DNA from: Luteococcus sp038433135
Lineage (GTDB): Bacteria > Actinomycetota > Actinomycetes > Propionibacteriales > Propionibacteriaceae
Length of the DNA stretch: 64,000 nt
Direction: 5' to 3'
NCBI RefSeq assembly: GCF_038433135.1
Contig: NZ_JBCDMV010000014.1
Coordinates: 1-64,000 of the forward strand
Under the pieces are notes generated by a model. It saw only the letters and a program-made list of their open reading frames with translations. It was not told where the DNA came from and made no database searches. Of the stretch, positions 51,139 to 60,424 are shown in pieces (the first letter of the stretch is position 1; every line of letters starts with the position of its first letter). The position numbers were made by a program, and so were the translations under genes.

Positions 51139-52884
51139 ATGGATCTGAAATCAGTGGTGATGGATCGCGTGCTGGCTCGCACACCCCTGGCGGGCAAGGT
51201 GCCGAGCGGCAAGGTTGTGCTCGAGATTGACCTCGGGCGTGGTCTGCTGAGCAATCCGCCGGAGACCCCCTGGGCCGCCATGAAGGCGATGAATGCCCCC
51301 ACCCTGAAGGTGCTGGTGGAGCGGCTGCGCGAGGCGCGCACCGACGGCGATGTCGTCGGGCTGGTGCTGCATGCCGGCAGCGCCCCGATCGGGCTGGCCC
51401 AGGCCCAAGAACTTGGCGAGGCGATCCTCGCCTTCGGCGAGCACAAGCTCACCTTGGCCTTCGCCCCCGCGTTGGGGGAGCTCTCCGATGACCTGGCGAG
51501 CTACCTGCTGGCCACCTCCTGCCGGCAGATCTGGCTTCAGCCGTCGGGCCAGGTGGGCATGGGCGGCATCCACCTGGGGATCACCCTGGCCAAGGGGATG
51601 CTGGCCAAGGTGGGGGTGGAGCCGCAGTTCGGGCAGCGCCATGAGTACAAGACCGCAGCCGACCAGTTCGTCGCCGACCATGTCACCGACGCCAACCGGG
51701 AGATGATGCAGGTCATCGCGAATTCGTTGACCCATGACTTCGTGGAGCGGGTGGCCGAGCGTCGCGGGGTGGAGGTGCAGACCATCTGGGATGCGGTCAA
51801 CGAGTCCCCGCTGACCCCCGAGCGCGCCCGCGAGCTGGGCCTGGTGGATCGGATCGGCTACCGCGACGAGGCGCTGGCCCACCTGCTGGCCGAGTGGGGT
51901 GGCGACGGCAAGCAGCTCAAGCCGGAGCAGCTGCGCTTCGTGCATCGCTGGACGCCGGGCGGTCCCGCTGGGCAGGCCGTCAATCAGTTGGCGGAGCGAC
52001 GCCAGCCCACCATCGCGGTGGTGCCGGTGCGGGGCGGTATCGTGATGGGCCGCGGCCGTCCGCCCGGCATGGGTGATCCGGAGACCGGCGCCGACGTGGT
52101 CTGTGAACAGCTGCGCGCCGCCTGCCGCGACGACAAGGTGAAGGCGATCGTGCTGCGGGTGGATTCGCCCGGCGGTTCCGCCGTCGCCTCGGACACCATC
52201 TGGCGGGCGGTGCACCAGGCCCGCGAGGCGGGCCGGCCGGTGGTGGCACAGATGGGCACCTATGCGGCTTCGGGCGGCTACTACGTGTCGATGGGCGCCA
52301 ATGAGATCGTCGCCCTGCCCGCGACCCTGACCGGCTCCATCGGGGTGCTGGCCGGCAAGCTGGTGACCAAGGGGCTCTACGACAAGGTGGGGCTGGTGCA
52401 TGAGGCGATCACCTCCGGTGGCAATGCCGGGATGCTCGCGAGCGACTCGTATTTCACCGACGAGCAATGGGCCAAGCTGAACCTGTGGCTGGATCGGATC
52501 TACGACGACTTCACCCGCAAGGCCGCCGCCGACCGCGGGATGGAGCACGCCCAGCTGGAGCCGCTGGCGCGCGGCCGGGTGTGGACGGGCCGTGACGCCC
52601 ACGAGCGCGGTCTGGTGGATCACCTGGGCGGGCTGGAGCTCGCCGTTGAAAGGGCTTGTGAACTGGCCCAACTGGATCGCGCCAAGGTGCAGGTCAAGGC
52701 CCACGCCGGTATCGGGGTGTTGGACCGGGTCCGGCCCGCGCAGAGCACCGAGCAGCCCACCGCCGCGGCCCTGCCGTTCGGATTGGCAACCGGCCCCGAG
52801 GCGATGCTCACCGGTCTGCTGGGGTGGCTGGGACTCACCACCGGTGCTGGGGTTCTGGAAGTGCCGAGAATCTCCGTGCACTGA
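51139..52884 (+). CDS. sppA: Signal peptide peptidase SppA, 67K type
   Basis: 581 aa with the double-domain ClpP-like fold of the long form. The N-terminal half contributes the Lys of EYKTAADQF (~170) and the C-terminal half the nucleophilic Ser of GTYAASGGYYVS (~377). No clear N-terminal membrane helix, unlike E. coli SppA. Degrades cleaved signal peptides. ATG 51139 rather than 51103 because of the promoter spacing and MDLKSVV start. Confidence 0.88.
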   Translation: MDLKSVVMDRVLARTPLAGKVPSGKVVLEIDLGRGLLSNPPETPWAAMKAMNAPTLKVLVERLREARTDGDVVGLVLHAGSAPIGLAQAQELGEAILAFGEHKLTLAFAPALGELSDDLASYLLATSCRQIWLQPSGQVGMGGIHLGITLAKGMLAKVGVEPQFGQRHEYKTAADQFVADHVTDANREMMQVIANSLTHDFVERVAERRGVEVQTIWDAVNESPLTPERARELGLVDRIGYRDEALAHLLAEWGGDGKQLKPEQLRFVHRWTPGGPAGQAVNQLAERRQPTIAVVPVRGGIVMGRGRPPGMGDPETGADVVCEQLRAACRDDKVKAIVLRVDSPGGSAVASDTIWRAVHQAREAGRPVVAQMGTYAASGGYYVSMGANEIVALPATLTGSIGVLAGKLVTKGLYDKVGLVHEAITSGGNAGMLASDSYFTDEQWAKLNLWLDRIYDDFTRKAAADRGMEHAQLEPLARGRVWTGRDAHERGLVDHLGGLELAVERACELAQLDRAKVQVKAHAGIGVLDRVRPAQSTEQPTAAALPFGLATGPEAMLTGLLGWLGLTTGAGVLEVPRISVH

Positions 52885-52967
52885 TGCAACCGGGTGGCGG
52901 GGTGCTGCGTAGTTCCAGTAGAAGGACGCCCATGGCGGGCGGTCCGGATTGGCACGCAGGAGTGACC

Positions 52968-53642
52968 ATGAACCGCAAGCACCTCGCCACCATCACCACG
53001 CTGGCCCTCGCGGGCGGCAGCCTGGCCCTCACCGCCGGCCCTGGCCACGCCGCAACCACGACGGCAGCGCCCACCTACACCCGCAAGGCCACCCCGGTGG
53101 TCAAGGCGGATCTGCCTCGGCACCACGACCTGTTGCTGGACGGCCGCAATGCCGGGTTCCGCACCACCACCACCTACCGGGGCGACGGGCAGTACCCGGT
53201 CAGCCCGTGCATGCAGTTCGGCTGGAAGAAGTTCAAGCCCAACACCATCCTGACCCGCACCTACGTCACCCGCGACGGGAACCGTGCCGCTGCCAGCATC
53301 GCGTCGTTCAAGACCCACAAGCAGGCCGTCGCCGCCGCCGACGCCATGGGCAAGGCCCTGCCCGGCTGTGGCAAGCGGATGATCCGCTCCAACCCGGATC
53401 TGCTGCTCAAGCACGTCGAGTACAACCGCACCATCACCCTGCGCAGTGGGGAGCGGGCCCGCGTGAATGCGGTCAACATCACCGATGGCGAGACCGGCAA
53501 CCGCGGTTTCGTCACCACTGGGGTGACGGTCACCGGTACCCACGTCGAAGTGGTCACGATGGGCTTCGGCGAGATGCAGGCCGTCTACGACACCCGGGAC
53601 ATGGTCAGCACCCTGCAGCGGACGGTGAGGACCCTCCGCTGA
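52968..53642 (+). CDS. Secreted protein, PknH/sensor-domain-like
   Basis: 224 aa. Signal peptide to about residue 31 (GPGHAATT). The mature part (PVSPCMQFGWKKF, RTYVTRDGNRAAASIASFKTHKQAVAAADAM, LPGCGKRMI, VVTMGFGEMQAVY) has two cysteines and resembles the extracellular sensor folds seen in the 30150 and 30968 products, but with only weak identity. AGGAG before ATG. Confidence 0.65.
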   Translation: MNRKHLATITTLALAGGSLALTAGPGHAATTTAAPTYTRKATPVVKADLPRHHDLLLDGRNAGFRTTTTYRGDGQYPVSPCMQFGWKKFKPNTILTRTYVTRDGNRAAASIASFKTHKQAVAAADAMGKALPGCGKRMIRSNPDLLLKHVEYNRTITLRSGERARVNAVNITDGETGNRGFVTTGVTVTGTHVEVVTMGFGEMQAVYDTRDMVSTLQRTVRTLR

Positions 53643-53652
53643 GCTGGCGGGC

Positions 53653-53694
53653 AGTGGGCCGCGAAGCTCCGGGAGCGGAGCATCGCGGCCCACT
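53653..53694. terminator. Rho-independent terminator
   Basis: 11-bp outer arms AGTGGGCCGCG/CGCGGCCCACT with an inner GCTCC/GGAGC stem. Located right after the secreted protein gene. Confidence 0.75.
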
Positions 53695-53716
53695 CTTGCC
53701 TTCACGGGCAGATCTC

Positions 53717-53767
53717 TTGACGAAGAGCCACCCCGCCGAAGATTTGACCGGAGCCCCCCGTTAGATT
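53717..53767 (+). promoter_or_regulatory. Promoter candidates for pntAB
   Basis: TTGACG (53717-53722), 16 nt, AAGATT (53739-53744) forms a -35/-10 pair. Separately TAGATT (53762-53767) lies 6 nt before the pntA ATG, the leaderless pattern. There is no Shine-Dalgarno. Confidence 0.4.
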
Positions 53768-53773
53768 CGTGCC

Positions 53774-55321
53774 ATGCGAATTGGTATCCCACGAGAATCA
53801 AAGCCGGGGGAGAACCGGGCCGCCGCCACACCCAGAACCGTCCAGGACCTGATCAAGCTCGGCTACGACGTCGTCGTCGAGCACGGGGCAGGTGACCGAT
53901 CCAGTGCCACTGATGCCGCCTTCGAGGCTGCAGGCGCACAGTCAGTGGATGCCCAGACGGTCTGGACCAGCGACATCGTCCTGGGTGTCAACGAGCCCGA
54001 TGAGCCCCAGCTGTCCATGATGCGTCCCGGTGCGACGCTGATCACCTTCCTCTTCCCCCGCCAGAACGAGGCACTCACCCAGCGTCTGGCACAGCAGGGA
54101 ATCACCGCGATGAGCATGGACATGGTGCCCCGCACCAGCCGTGCCCAGGCGCTCGACGCCTTGAGCTCCATGGCCAACATCTCCGGCTACCGCGCCGTGG
54201 TGGAGGCCTCCCACGCCTTCGGCCGCTTCTTCACCGGCCAGGTCACCGCCGCCGGCAAGGTGCCGCCGGCCAAGGTGCTCGTGGCCGGAACCGGCGTCGC
54301 CGGCCTGGCCGCGATCGGTGCCGCCAACTCTATGGGCGCCATCGTGCGCGCCACCGACGTGCGCCCCGAGACCGCCGAGCAGGTGGAGTCAATGGGTGCC
54401 ACCTTCCTGCACGTCAGGGGGGCCTCCCAGGAGGTCAGCACCGACGGCTACGCCAAGGAGGCCAGCGACGACTTCGCGGCCCGCGCCGCCGAGCTGTACG
54501 CCGAGCAGTGCAAGGAATGCGACATCATCATCACCACCGCGGCGATCCCCGGGCGCCCGTCGCCCAAGCTGATCACCCGCGAGATGGTGGCCAGCATGAA
54601 GGACGGCTCGGTCATCGTTGACCTGGCGGCCCTCGGCGGTGGCAACTGTGAACTGACCCGGCCCGGCGAGAAGTACACGACGGACAATGGCGTCACGATC
54701 ATCGGCTACACGGACCTCGCCAGCCGGCTGCCTGGGCAGAGCTCGCAGCTGTACGGCACCAACCTGGTCAATGCCCTGAAGTTGATGACCCCGAACAAGG
54801 ATGGCCAGTTCGTGGTCGACTTCGACGACGAGGTGGTGCGCACCATGACGACGGTGCGCAATGGTGAGATCACCTTCCCGCCGCCGCCGATCCAGGTCTC
54901 GGCGGCCCCCGTCGCCGCCCCCGCCGCGGCGGCCGCCGTGCCTGCGGTCGTGGAGGCCCCGAAGCCGCCCAAGCCATGGTGGCAGCCGGTGGTGACCATC
55001 GGCCTGGCGTCGGTGGCGCTGATCGCCCTGCTGACCGTCGCTCCGCACAGCTTCGTCCAGCTCTTCGGCATCTTCGCCCTGGCCGTGGTGGTGGGCTATT
55101 ACGTGGTCTGGAACGTCACCCACGCCCTGCACACCCCGCTGATGAGCGTCACCAATGCCGTCAGCGGCATCATCGTGGTGGGTGCCATCACCCAGTTGGG
55201 CAGTGACAACTGGGCCGTGAAGATCCTCAGCTTCATCGCGGTGCTGATTGCCAGCATCAACATCTTCGGTGGCTTCACCGTCACCCACCGCATGCTCCAG
55301 ATGTTCCGAAAGGAGGCGTGA
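53774..55321 (+). CDS. pntA: NAD(P) transhydrogenase subunit alpha
   Basis: 515 aa, equal to the fused alpha subunit of E. coli. Domain I: MRIGIPRESKPGENRAAATP, then the NAD site VLVAGTGVAGLAAIGAA (~174). A Pro/Ala-rich linker (~375-400) leads to four membrane helices ending VTHRMLQMFRKEA. With PntB it pumps protons while moving hydride from NADH to NADP+. Leaderless-type start. Its stop overlaps the pntB start (GTGA). Confidence 0.95.
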   Translation: MRIGIPRESKPGENRAAATPRTVQDLIKLGYDVVVEHGAGDRSSATDAAFEAAGAQSVDAQTVWTSDIVLGVNEPDEPQLSMMRPGATLITFLFPRQNEALTQRLAQQGITAMSMDMVPRTSRAQALDALSSMANISGYRAVVEASHAFGRFFTGQVTAAGKVPPAKVLVAGTGVAGLAAIGAANSMGAIVRATDVRPETAEQVESMGATFLHVRGASQEVSTDGYAKEASDDFAARAAELYAEQCKECDIIITTAAIPGRPSPKLITREMVASMKDGSVIVDLAALGGGNCELTRPGEKYTTDNGVTIIGYTDLASRLPGQSSQLYGTNLVNALKLMTPNKDGQFVVDFDDEVVRTMTTVRNGEITFPPPPIQVSAAPVAAPAAAAAVPAVVEAPKPPKPWWQPVVTIGLASVALIALLTVAPHSFVQLFGIFALAVVVGYYVVWNVTHALHTPLMSVTNAVSGIIVVGAITQLGSDNWAVKILSFIAVLIASINIFGGFTVTHRMLQMFRKEA

Positions 55322-56742
55322 GCGAGATGTTGGACAATTTCGTCACCGCCACGTACATCGTCTCGGGTCTGCTGTTCATCCTTGCCCTGCAGGGGCTGAG
55401 CAAGCATGAGACCGCCAAGCGCGGCAATGCCCTGGGCGTGCTGGGCATGATCCTGGCCCTGGTGGCCACCAACTTCTACATGGGCTGGACAGACATCCAG
55501 GGCGACGGCGCGGATCTGGTGGCCGTGGCGCTGTTGGTGGCGGCCGTCGGCGCCGGTGCCGCGATCGGCATCCGCAAGGCGCTGAAGGTGGAGATGACCG
55601 GCATGCCCGAGCTGATCGCGCTGCTGCACTCCTTCGTCGGTGCCGCCGCTGTCCTGGTGGGGTTCAACTCCTACCTGGATTCGCCGCACGCCAATGCCTT
55701 CCACCTGACCGAGGTGGCACTGGGCATCTTCATCGGTGCGGTCACCCTGACCGGCTCGATCGTTGCCTGGGGCAAGTTGAACGGCAAGTTCGCCTCGAAG
55801 CCGTTGGCCCTGCCCGGCCGCAACCTGTTGAACCTGGCCGCGCTGATCGCCATCATCGTGCTCACCGTGGTCTTCGTGCAGGCCCCGTCGCTGATCTGGC
55901 TGGTGCTGATCACCATCATCTCGCTGCTGCTCGGCGTGCACCTGGTGGCCTCCATCGGCGGCGCGGACATGCCCGTGGTCATCTCGATGCTGAACTCCTA
56001 CTCCGGCTGGGCGGCGGCCTTCAGCGGTTTCATGCTGAACATGAACGTGCTGATCATCACCGGCGCCCTGGTGGGTGCCTCCGGCGCCATCCTGAGCTAC
56101 ATCATGTGCAAGGCGATGAACCGCTCCTTCATCTCGGTGATCCTGGGCGGCTTCGGTGACTCGACGTCGACCGGGCCGGTGGTGGAGGGTGAGCACACCG
56201 AGATGAGCGCCGCCGAGGTGGCGGCCGCCCTGGCCGATGCGAAGAGCGTCATCATCGCTCCCGGCTACGGCATGGCCGTTGCCCAGGCGCAGTATCCCGT
56301 CGCGGAGTTGACCAGGGCGATGGAGGCCAATGGCACCCAGGTGCGCTTTGCCATCCACCCCGTCGCGGGGCGCCTGCCCGGCCACATGAACGTGCTGCTG
56401 GCGGAGGCTCACGTGTCGTATGACATCGTGATGGAGATGGACGAGATCAACGACGACTTCGCCGACACCGACGTCGTGCTGGTGATTGGCGCCAATGACA
56501 CCGTCAACCCGGCCGCGATGGAGCCCGGGTCGCCGATCTCCGGCATGCCGGTGCTCAAGGTGTGGGAGGCCCGCAAGGTGGTCGTCTTCAAGCGCTCAAT
56601 GAGCGCGGGTTATGCCGGTGTGCAGAACCCGCTGTTCTTCCGAGAGAACAGCTCGATGTGCTTCGGCGACGCCAAGGCGACGGTGCAGGCGATCCTGTCC
56701 GCGCTGCCGACGGGCGCGCAGCAGGGCGCGCTTGGCGCCTGA
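55318..56742 (+). CDS. pntB: NAD(P) transhydrogenase subunit beta
   Basis: 474 aa with about nine membrane helices and the NADP-binding domain III (VIIAPGYGMAVAQAQYPVAEL, HPVAGRLPGHMNVLLAEA, GANDTVNPAA). GTG at 55318 overlaps pntA by 4 nt; an ATG at 55327 also fits. Supplies NADPH for biosynthesis. Followed by a terminator. Confidence 0.95.
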   Translation: MSEMLDNFVTATYIVSGLLFILALQGLSKHETAKRGNALGVLGMILALVATNFYMGWTDIQGDGADLVAVALLVAAVGAGAAIGIRKALKVEMTGMPELIALLHSFVGAAAVLVGFNSYLDSPHANAFHLTEVALGIFIGAVTLTGSIVAWGKLNGKFASKPLALPGRNLLNLAALIAIIVLTVVFVQAPSLIWLVLITIISLLLGVHLVASIGGADMPVVISMLNSYSGWAAAFSGFMLNMNVLIITGALVGASGAILSYIMCKAMNRSFISVILGGFGDSTSTGPVVEGEHTEMSAAEVAAALADAKSVIIAPGYGMAVAQAQYPVAELTRAMEANGTQVRFAIHPVAGRLPGHMNVLLAEAHVSYDIVMEMDEINDDFADTDVVLVIGANDTVNPAAMEPGSPISGMPVLKVWEARKVVVFKRSMSAGYAGVQNPLFFRENSSMCFGDAKATVQAILSALPTGAQQGALGA

Positions 56743-56764
56743 GCGAGGCACGCAGGCAAGAGCA

Positions 56765-56802
56765 GGACCGGCCCTCGTTCCCAGCGGAACGGGGGCCGGT
56801 CC
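56765..56802. terminator. Rho-independent terminator after pntB
   Basis: 17-bp arms GGACCGGCCC..GTTCC and GGAACG..GGCCGGTCC with one G-T pair and a CAGC loop. It also lies just after the convergent deacetylase gene's stop and may serve both. Confidence 0.85.
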
Positions 56803-56832
56803 AGTTCGCGCTTGTCGGCCGGGCCGGGCCGA

Positions 56833-57948
56833 TCAGGAGATCACGCCAAAGCTGTAGCCCTGCTTGCGCAGGTTCTTGATGATGGTGGGCAGCGAATCGA
56901 CGGTCAGTGGATTCGGGTGGAAGTCATGCATCAGCACCACCAGCACCTTGTCCTTGTCCGCGCCATGGGCACGGGCCGTGCGCTGAACATTGGTGATCAT
57001 GTCCCGGGTGGAACCATGCGGGACGCTGGCATCGGCGTCGCCATTCATCGAATTCCAGTCGATGTAGCTCATCCCACGCTTGGCCAGCATGGCGTCGGAG
57101 GGGCCCATCCGCTTCCACGACTGGTGACCGCCTGGGTAGCGGAAGGCGCCGGTCTGGAAGTCCGGCCCGACGGCGGAGCGCACGGCGGCCAGTGCCCAGT
57201 CCAGGTCACAGGAGACATTCGTCGGGGATCCGACGCCGCCCGGGTAGAGGTAACGGTAGTGATGGCCGTAGGAGTGGATGGCGATCGAATGGCCCTCCGC
57301 CACCTGCTGCTGCACGAGTTGCGCGTTGTGCTCGCCGATCTGCCGGGCGACCACGAAGAAGGTGGCTGGCACCTTCCCTTCGCGCAGGATCCTGAGCACC
57401 TGCGGGGTGGTGACGCCGTTGGGGCCGTCGTCGAAGGTGAGGAAGGCGATCTTCTTCTTGGGCTGCGGTGCCTTGTGGTTCATCCATGCGAAGACCTGCT
57501 TGGCCGGGTAGGCGTAGCCCTGCGCGATCGGGGCATGGTTCGTGCCCGGCTTGAGCTGGCGGTCGGCCGGCCAGGCGGTGTTGGTGGGCTTGCCGGCGGG
57601 GCTCATGGCGGTGGGGCCAATGGTGATCCCGGGCAGCGCGCACGTGGGCTTGACCAGCTTCTTGTTGGGCCGGTCGTTGTTCACCTTGGTGACCGGGGTG
57701 AGCACCAGCGGCCCCTGGTCAACCACCTTCGACGGCCCCGTGGGGGTGGGCTTGGGCGTCGGCGTGGCCGAAGTCGGCTCGACGGCACTGGCCGAGGCGG
57801 AGGAGGCCATGACGGGCTGCACCGTGGCACCAGACTCCGTGTGTGCGCAACCGCCGAGGGCCAGGCTGGCGGTCAGGGCAAAGCCGACGGCCAGCCTGAG
57901 CGGCTGACTGCTGGGGTGCTCGGTGGTGGTGTGATGGCGCGTTGTCAT
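56833..57948 (-). CDS. Secreted polysaccharide deacetylase (NodB domain), lipoprotein-like
   Basis: 371 aa. N-terminus has a hydrophobic helix ending LALGGCAHT, a lipobox, then a Ser/Thr/Pro linker. NodB motifs: TFDDGPNG (catalytic Asp pair), HSYGHHY (metal His), FRYPGGH, and VLMHDF. Removes acetyl groups from cell-wall or polymer sugars. Start 57948 (MTTRHHT) chosen to give the signal sequence. Confidence 0.88.
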   Translation of the reverse strand: MTTRHHTTTEHPSSQPLRLAVGFALTASLALGGCAHTESGATVQPVMASSASASAVEPTSATPTPKPTPTGPSKVVDQGPLVLTPVTKVNNDRPNKKLVKPTCALPGITIGPTAMSPAGKPTNTAWPADRQLKPGTNHAPIAQGYAYPAKQVFAWMNHKAPQPKKKIAFLTFDDGPNGVTTPQVLRILREGKVPATFFVVARQIGEHNAQLVQQQVAEGHSIAIHSYGHHYRYLYPGGVGSPTNVSCDLDWALAAVRSAVGPDFQTGAFRYPGGHQSWKRMGPSDAMLAKRGMSYIDWNSMNGDADASVPHGSTRDMITNVQRTARAHGADKDKVLVVLMHDFHPNPLTVDSLPTIIKNLRKQGYSFGVIS

Positions 57949-58042
57949 GACGAGTGCCAGGTCCTTGGAAGTGGGCGTCGCGAGTCCTCTCGGTTGTATC
58001 ACGCGACGGGGCCGCGAACGGGCCCGGATGGGCCGACGAAAA

Positions 58043-58064
58043 TGTCGGTGCTGGCTCCTAGGGT
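58043..58064 (+). promoter_or_regulatory. PafBC/RecA-NDp-like promoter of recQ
   Basis: TGTCGGTG (58043-58050), exactly 8 nt, then TAGGGT (58059-58064), 6 nt before the recQ ATG. This fits the mycobacterial LexA-independent DNA-damage consensus TTGTCRGTG-N8-TANNNT at all but one position (AATGTC for TTGTC). Confidence 0.65.
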
Positions 58065-58070
58065 GGAGCC

Positions 58071-60311
58071 ATGAGCCAGCACCCGTTCGATGAGCCTCCC
58101 GCCGATGAATTTCCGCCCGACGAGGAGTGGTTGCCGCCCGCCGATGTGGAGTCCGCACGCCCGGCCCCGCGGACACCGGGGGTGGTGCCGGACAAGCGTC
58201 GTCAGACGTTGTCGGGCCAGACGGTGGCGGAGCAGGCGCTGGGCGTGCTGCGACGGTTGGTGGGGCGTGAGGACGTCACCTTCCACGACGGGCAGCTGGA
58301 GGCCGTGCTGGCCCTGGTGGAGAAGCGGGAACGGGCCCTGGTGGTGCAGCGCACCGGCTGGGGCAAGTCCGCCGTGTACTTCGTCGCCACCGCGTTGCGT
58401 CGGGCGCAGGGGGCCGGCCCGACGGTGATCGTCAGCCCGCTGCTGGCGCTGATGCGGGACCAGATTGCCGCCGCCGAAAGGGCAGGGGTGTCGGCCGTCA
58501 CGATGAATTCGGCCAATGCGACGGACTGGGCAGAGGTCTCCGGGGCGCTGGCCCGCGACGAGGTGGACGTGCTGCTGATCAGCCCGGAACGGCTGAACAA
58601 CCCCAGCTTCCGGGCCGAACAGCTGCCCGATCTGGCGGCGCGCTGTGGCCTGCTGGTGGTGGACGAGGCACACTGCATCTCCGACTGGGGGCACGACTTT
58701 CGGCCCGACTACCGACGGATCAAGGACCTGCTGGTGGACCTACCGGCCCAGACGCCGGTACTGGCCACCACCGCCACCGCCAATTCCCGCGTGGTGGCCG
58801 ACGTCGCGGAGCAGCTGGGCGCCGGCGGGCACCGGGTGCTCACCATCCGCGGGCCGCTCTCCCGGGAATCACTGCGGCTCGGGGTACTGCGCCTGCCGCA
58901 CGCCGAGACCCAGCTGGCCTGGCTGAGTGCCCATCTGGGGGACTTCGACGGTTCGGGGATCATCTACACGCTGACCGTCTCCGCCGCCGAAGACGTCGCC
59001 CGGGCGCTGACCGAGGCCGGCTACGCGGTGAAGGCCTACACGGGGCGCACCGACACCGCCGAGCGGGAGCAGTTGGAGAATGCGTTGCGCGGCAATGAGC
59101 TGAAGGCGCTGGTGGCCACCTCCGCATTGGGGATGGGCTTCGACAAACCTGATCTTGGTTTCGTGATCCATCTGGGGGCGCCCAGCTCACCCGTCGCCTA
59201 CTACCAGCATGTCGGCCGTGCGGGGCGTGGTGCTGTCAATGCCGACGTGCTGCTGCTGCCGTCGGCGGCGGATCGGGACATCTGGCACTACTTCGCGACG
59301 GCCTCCATGCCCGACCAGGGGCAGGCCGCGGCGGTGATCCAGGCCTTGTCCGAGGCGGGCCGACCGCTCTCGACGGCGGCGCTGGAGACCATCGTCGACG
59401 TGCGCCGCACCAGGCTGGAACTGTTGTTGAAGGTGCTGGACGTGGACGGGGCGGTGCAGCGGGTGAAGGGTGGCTGGACGGCCACCGGCCAGCCGTGGGT
59501 CTACGACGCTGAACGCTACGCCCGGGTGGCCCAGGCCCGGCAACGGGAACAGCAGTTGATGGTGGACTACCAGCAGGGCGATCGCTGCCGGATGGCCTTC
59601 CTCACCGAGGCACTGGATGATCCGGAGGCGCGCGACTGCGGTCGGTGTGATGTGTGCGCGGGGCAGTGGTTCGATCCGTCGCTGCCCGACGCCGCGGTGG
59701 TGGCTGCTCGCAATGCGTTGGACCGGCCCGGGGTGCTGCTGGAGCCGCGCGCCCAATGGCCCACCGGGATGGACCGGCTGGGCGTGCCGGTGAAGGGCAA
59801 GATCAAGGACGGCCCCGAACTGGGGCGAGTGTTGGCCCGGTTGACCGATCTTGGCATGGGGCAGCGACTGCGCGCCCTGCTGGCCGAGCCCGACGCGCCG
59901 CTGCCCGACGAGGTGCTGCGCGCCTGCATCCCGGTGCTGCGGGAGTGGGACTGGGCCGAGCGCCCGGTGGCCGTGGCGCACGTGCCCTCCCGCGCCCATC
60001 CGCGGCTGGTGGGTTCCCTGGCCTCCGGGCTGGCGGGGCTGGGCCGGATGGCTGATCTTGGTGCTCTTGATCTTGCCGACGGTGGCCCGACCGGGGAGCC
60101 CGGCGGCAATTCGGCCTTCCGGCTGGCCGGCATCTGGGATCGGATCGTGGTGGGGCCCGGTCTGGCCGGTCAGGTTGCTGCGGTACCCGGCCCGGTCCTG
60201 CTGGTCGACGACCTGGTGGACTCCCGCTGGACCATGACGGTGGCCGCGACGGCGCTACGCCAGGCCGGTGCCCCCGCCGTCCTACCCTTCGCCCTCGCCC
60301 TCCAGGCGTGA
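58071..60311 (+). CDS. recQ: RecQ-family ATP-dependent DNA helicase with PRTase-like C-terminus
   Basis: 746 aa. Walker A QRTGWGKSAVYF (~98), DEAH box VVDEAHCISDWGHDFRPDYRRI, TTATAN (motif III), GMGFDKPDLGFVIHLG and QHVGRAGRG (motif VI). Zinc cysteines occur in CRMAFLTEALD..CGRCDVCAG. The last ~60 residues (VVGPGLAGQVAAV, VLLVDDLVDSRWTMTVAATALR) imitate the PRPP motif of ComF-type phosphoribosyltransferases, though Arg-Trp replaces the usual Gly. Leaderless promoter of DNA-damage type. Confidence 0.88.
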   Translation: MSQHPFDEPPADEFPPDEEWLPPADVESARPAPRTPGVVPDKRRQTLSGQTVAEQALGVLRRLVGREDVTFHDGQLEAVLALVEKRERALVVQRTGWGKSAVYFVATALRRAQGAGPTVIVSPLLALMRDQIAAAERAGVSAVTMNSANATDWAEVSGALARDEVDVLLISPERLNNPSFRAEQLPDLAARCGLLVVDEAHCISDWGHDFRPDYRRIKDLLVDLPAQTPVLATTATANSRVVADVAEQLGAGGHRVLTIRGPLSRESLRLGVLRLPHAETQLAWLSAHLGDFDGSGIIYTLTVSAAEDVARALTEAGYAVKAYTGRTDTAEREQLENALRGNELKALVATSALGMGFDKPDLGFVIHLGAPSSPVAYYQHVGRAGRGAVNADVLLLPSAADRDIWHYFATASMPDQGQAAAVIQALSEAGRPLSTAALETIVDVRRTRLELLLKVLDVDGAVQRVKGGWTATGQPWVYDAERYARVAQARQREQQLMVDYQQGDRCRMAFLTEALDDPEARDCGRCDVCAGQWFDPSLPDAAVVAARNALDRPGVLLEPRAQWPTGMDRLGVPVKGKIKDGPELGRVLARLTDLGMGQRLRALLAEPDAPLPDEVLRACIPVLREWDWAERPVAVAHVPSRAHPRLVGSLASGLAGLGRMADLGALDLADGGPTGEPGGNSAFRLAGIWDRIVVGPGLAGQVAAVPGPVLLVDDLVDSRWTMTVAATALRQAGAPAVLPFALALQA

Positions 60312-60335
60312 TCTCTTCGGGGCAGCGAGTTCATG

Positions 60336-60391
60336 CGTGAGGCGGGGTCGAGGACGGGCCGCGGAGCGGTCCTCCGAGACTCCGCAGAGTC
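60336..60391 (+). repeat. 56-bp direct repeat, left copy
   Basis: Begins CGTGAGGCGGGGTCGAGGAC and ends CTCCGCAGAGTC. Identical by eye to 62310-62365. The two bracket the HNH gene. Here a 122-bp inverted-repeat element follows within 35 bp. Confidence 0.8.
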
Positions 60392-60424
60392 GACAAGCCA
60401 AAGCCAGAGGGGGGCAAGAGCTGA

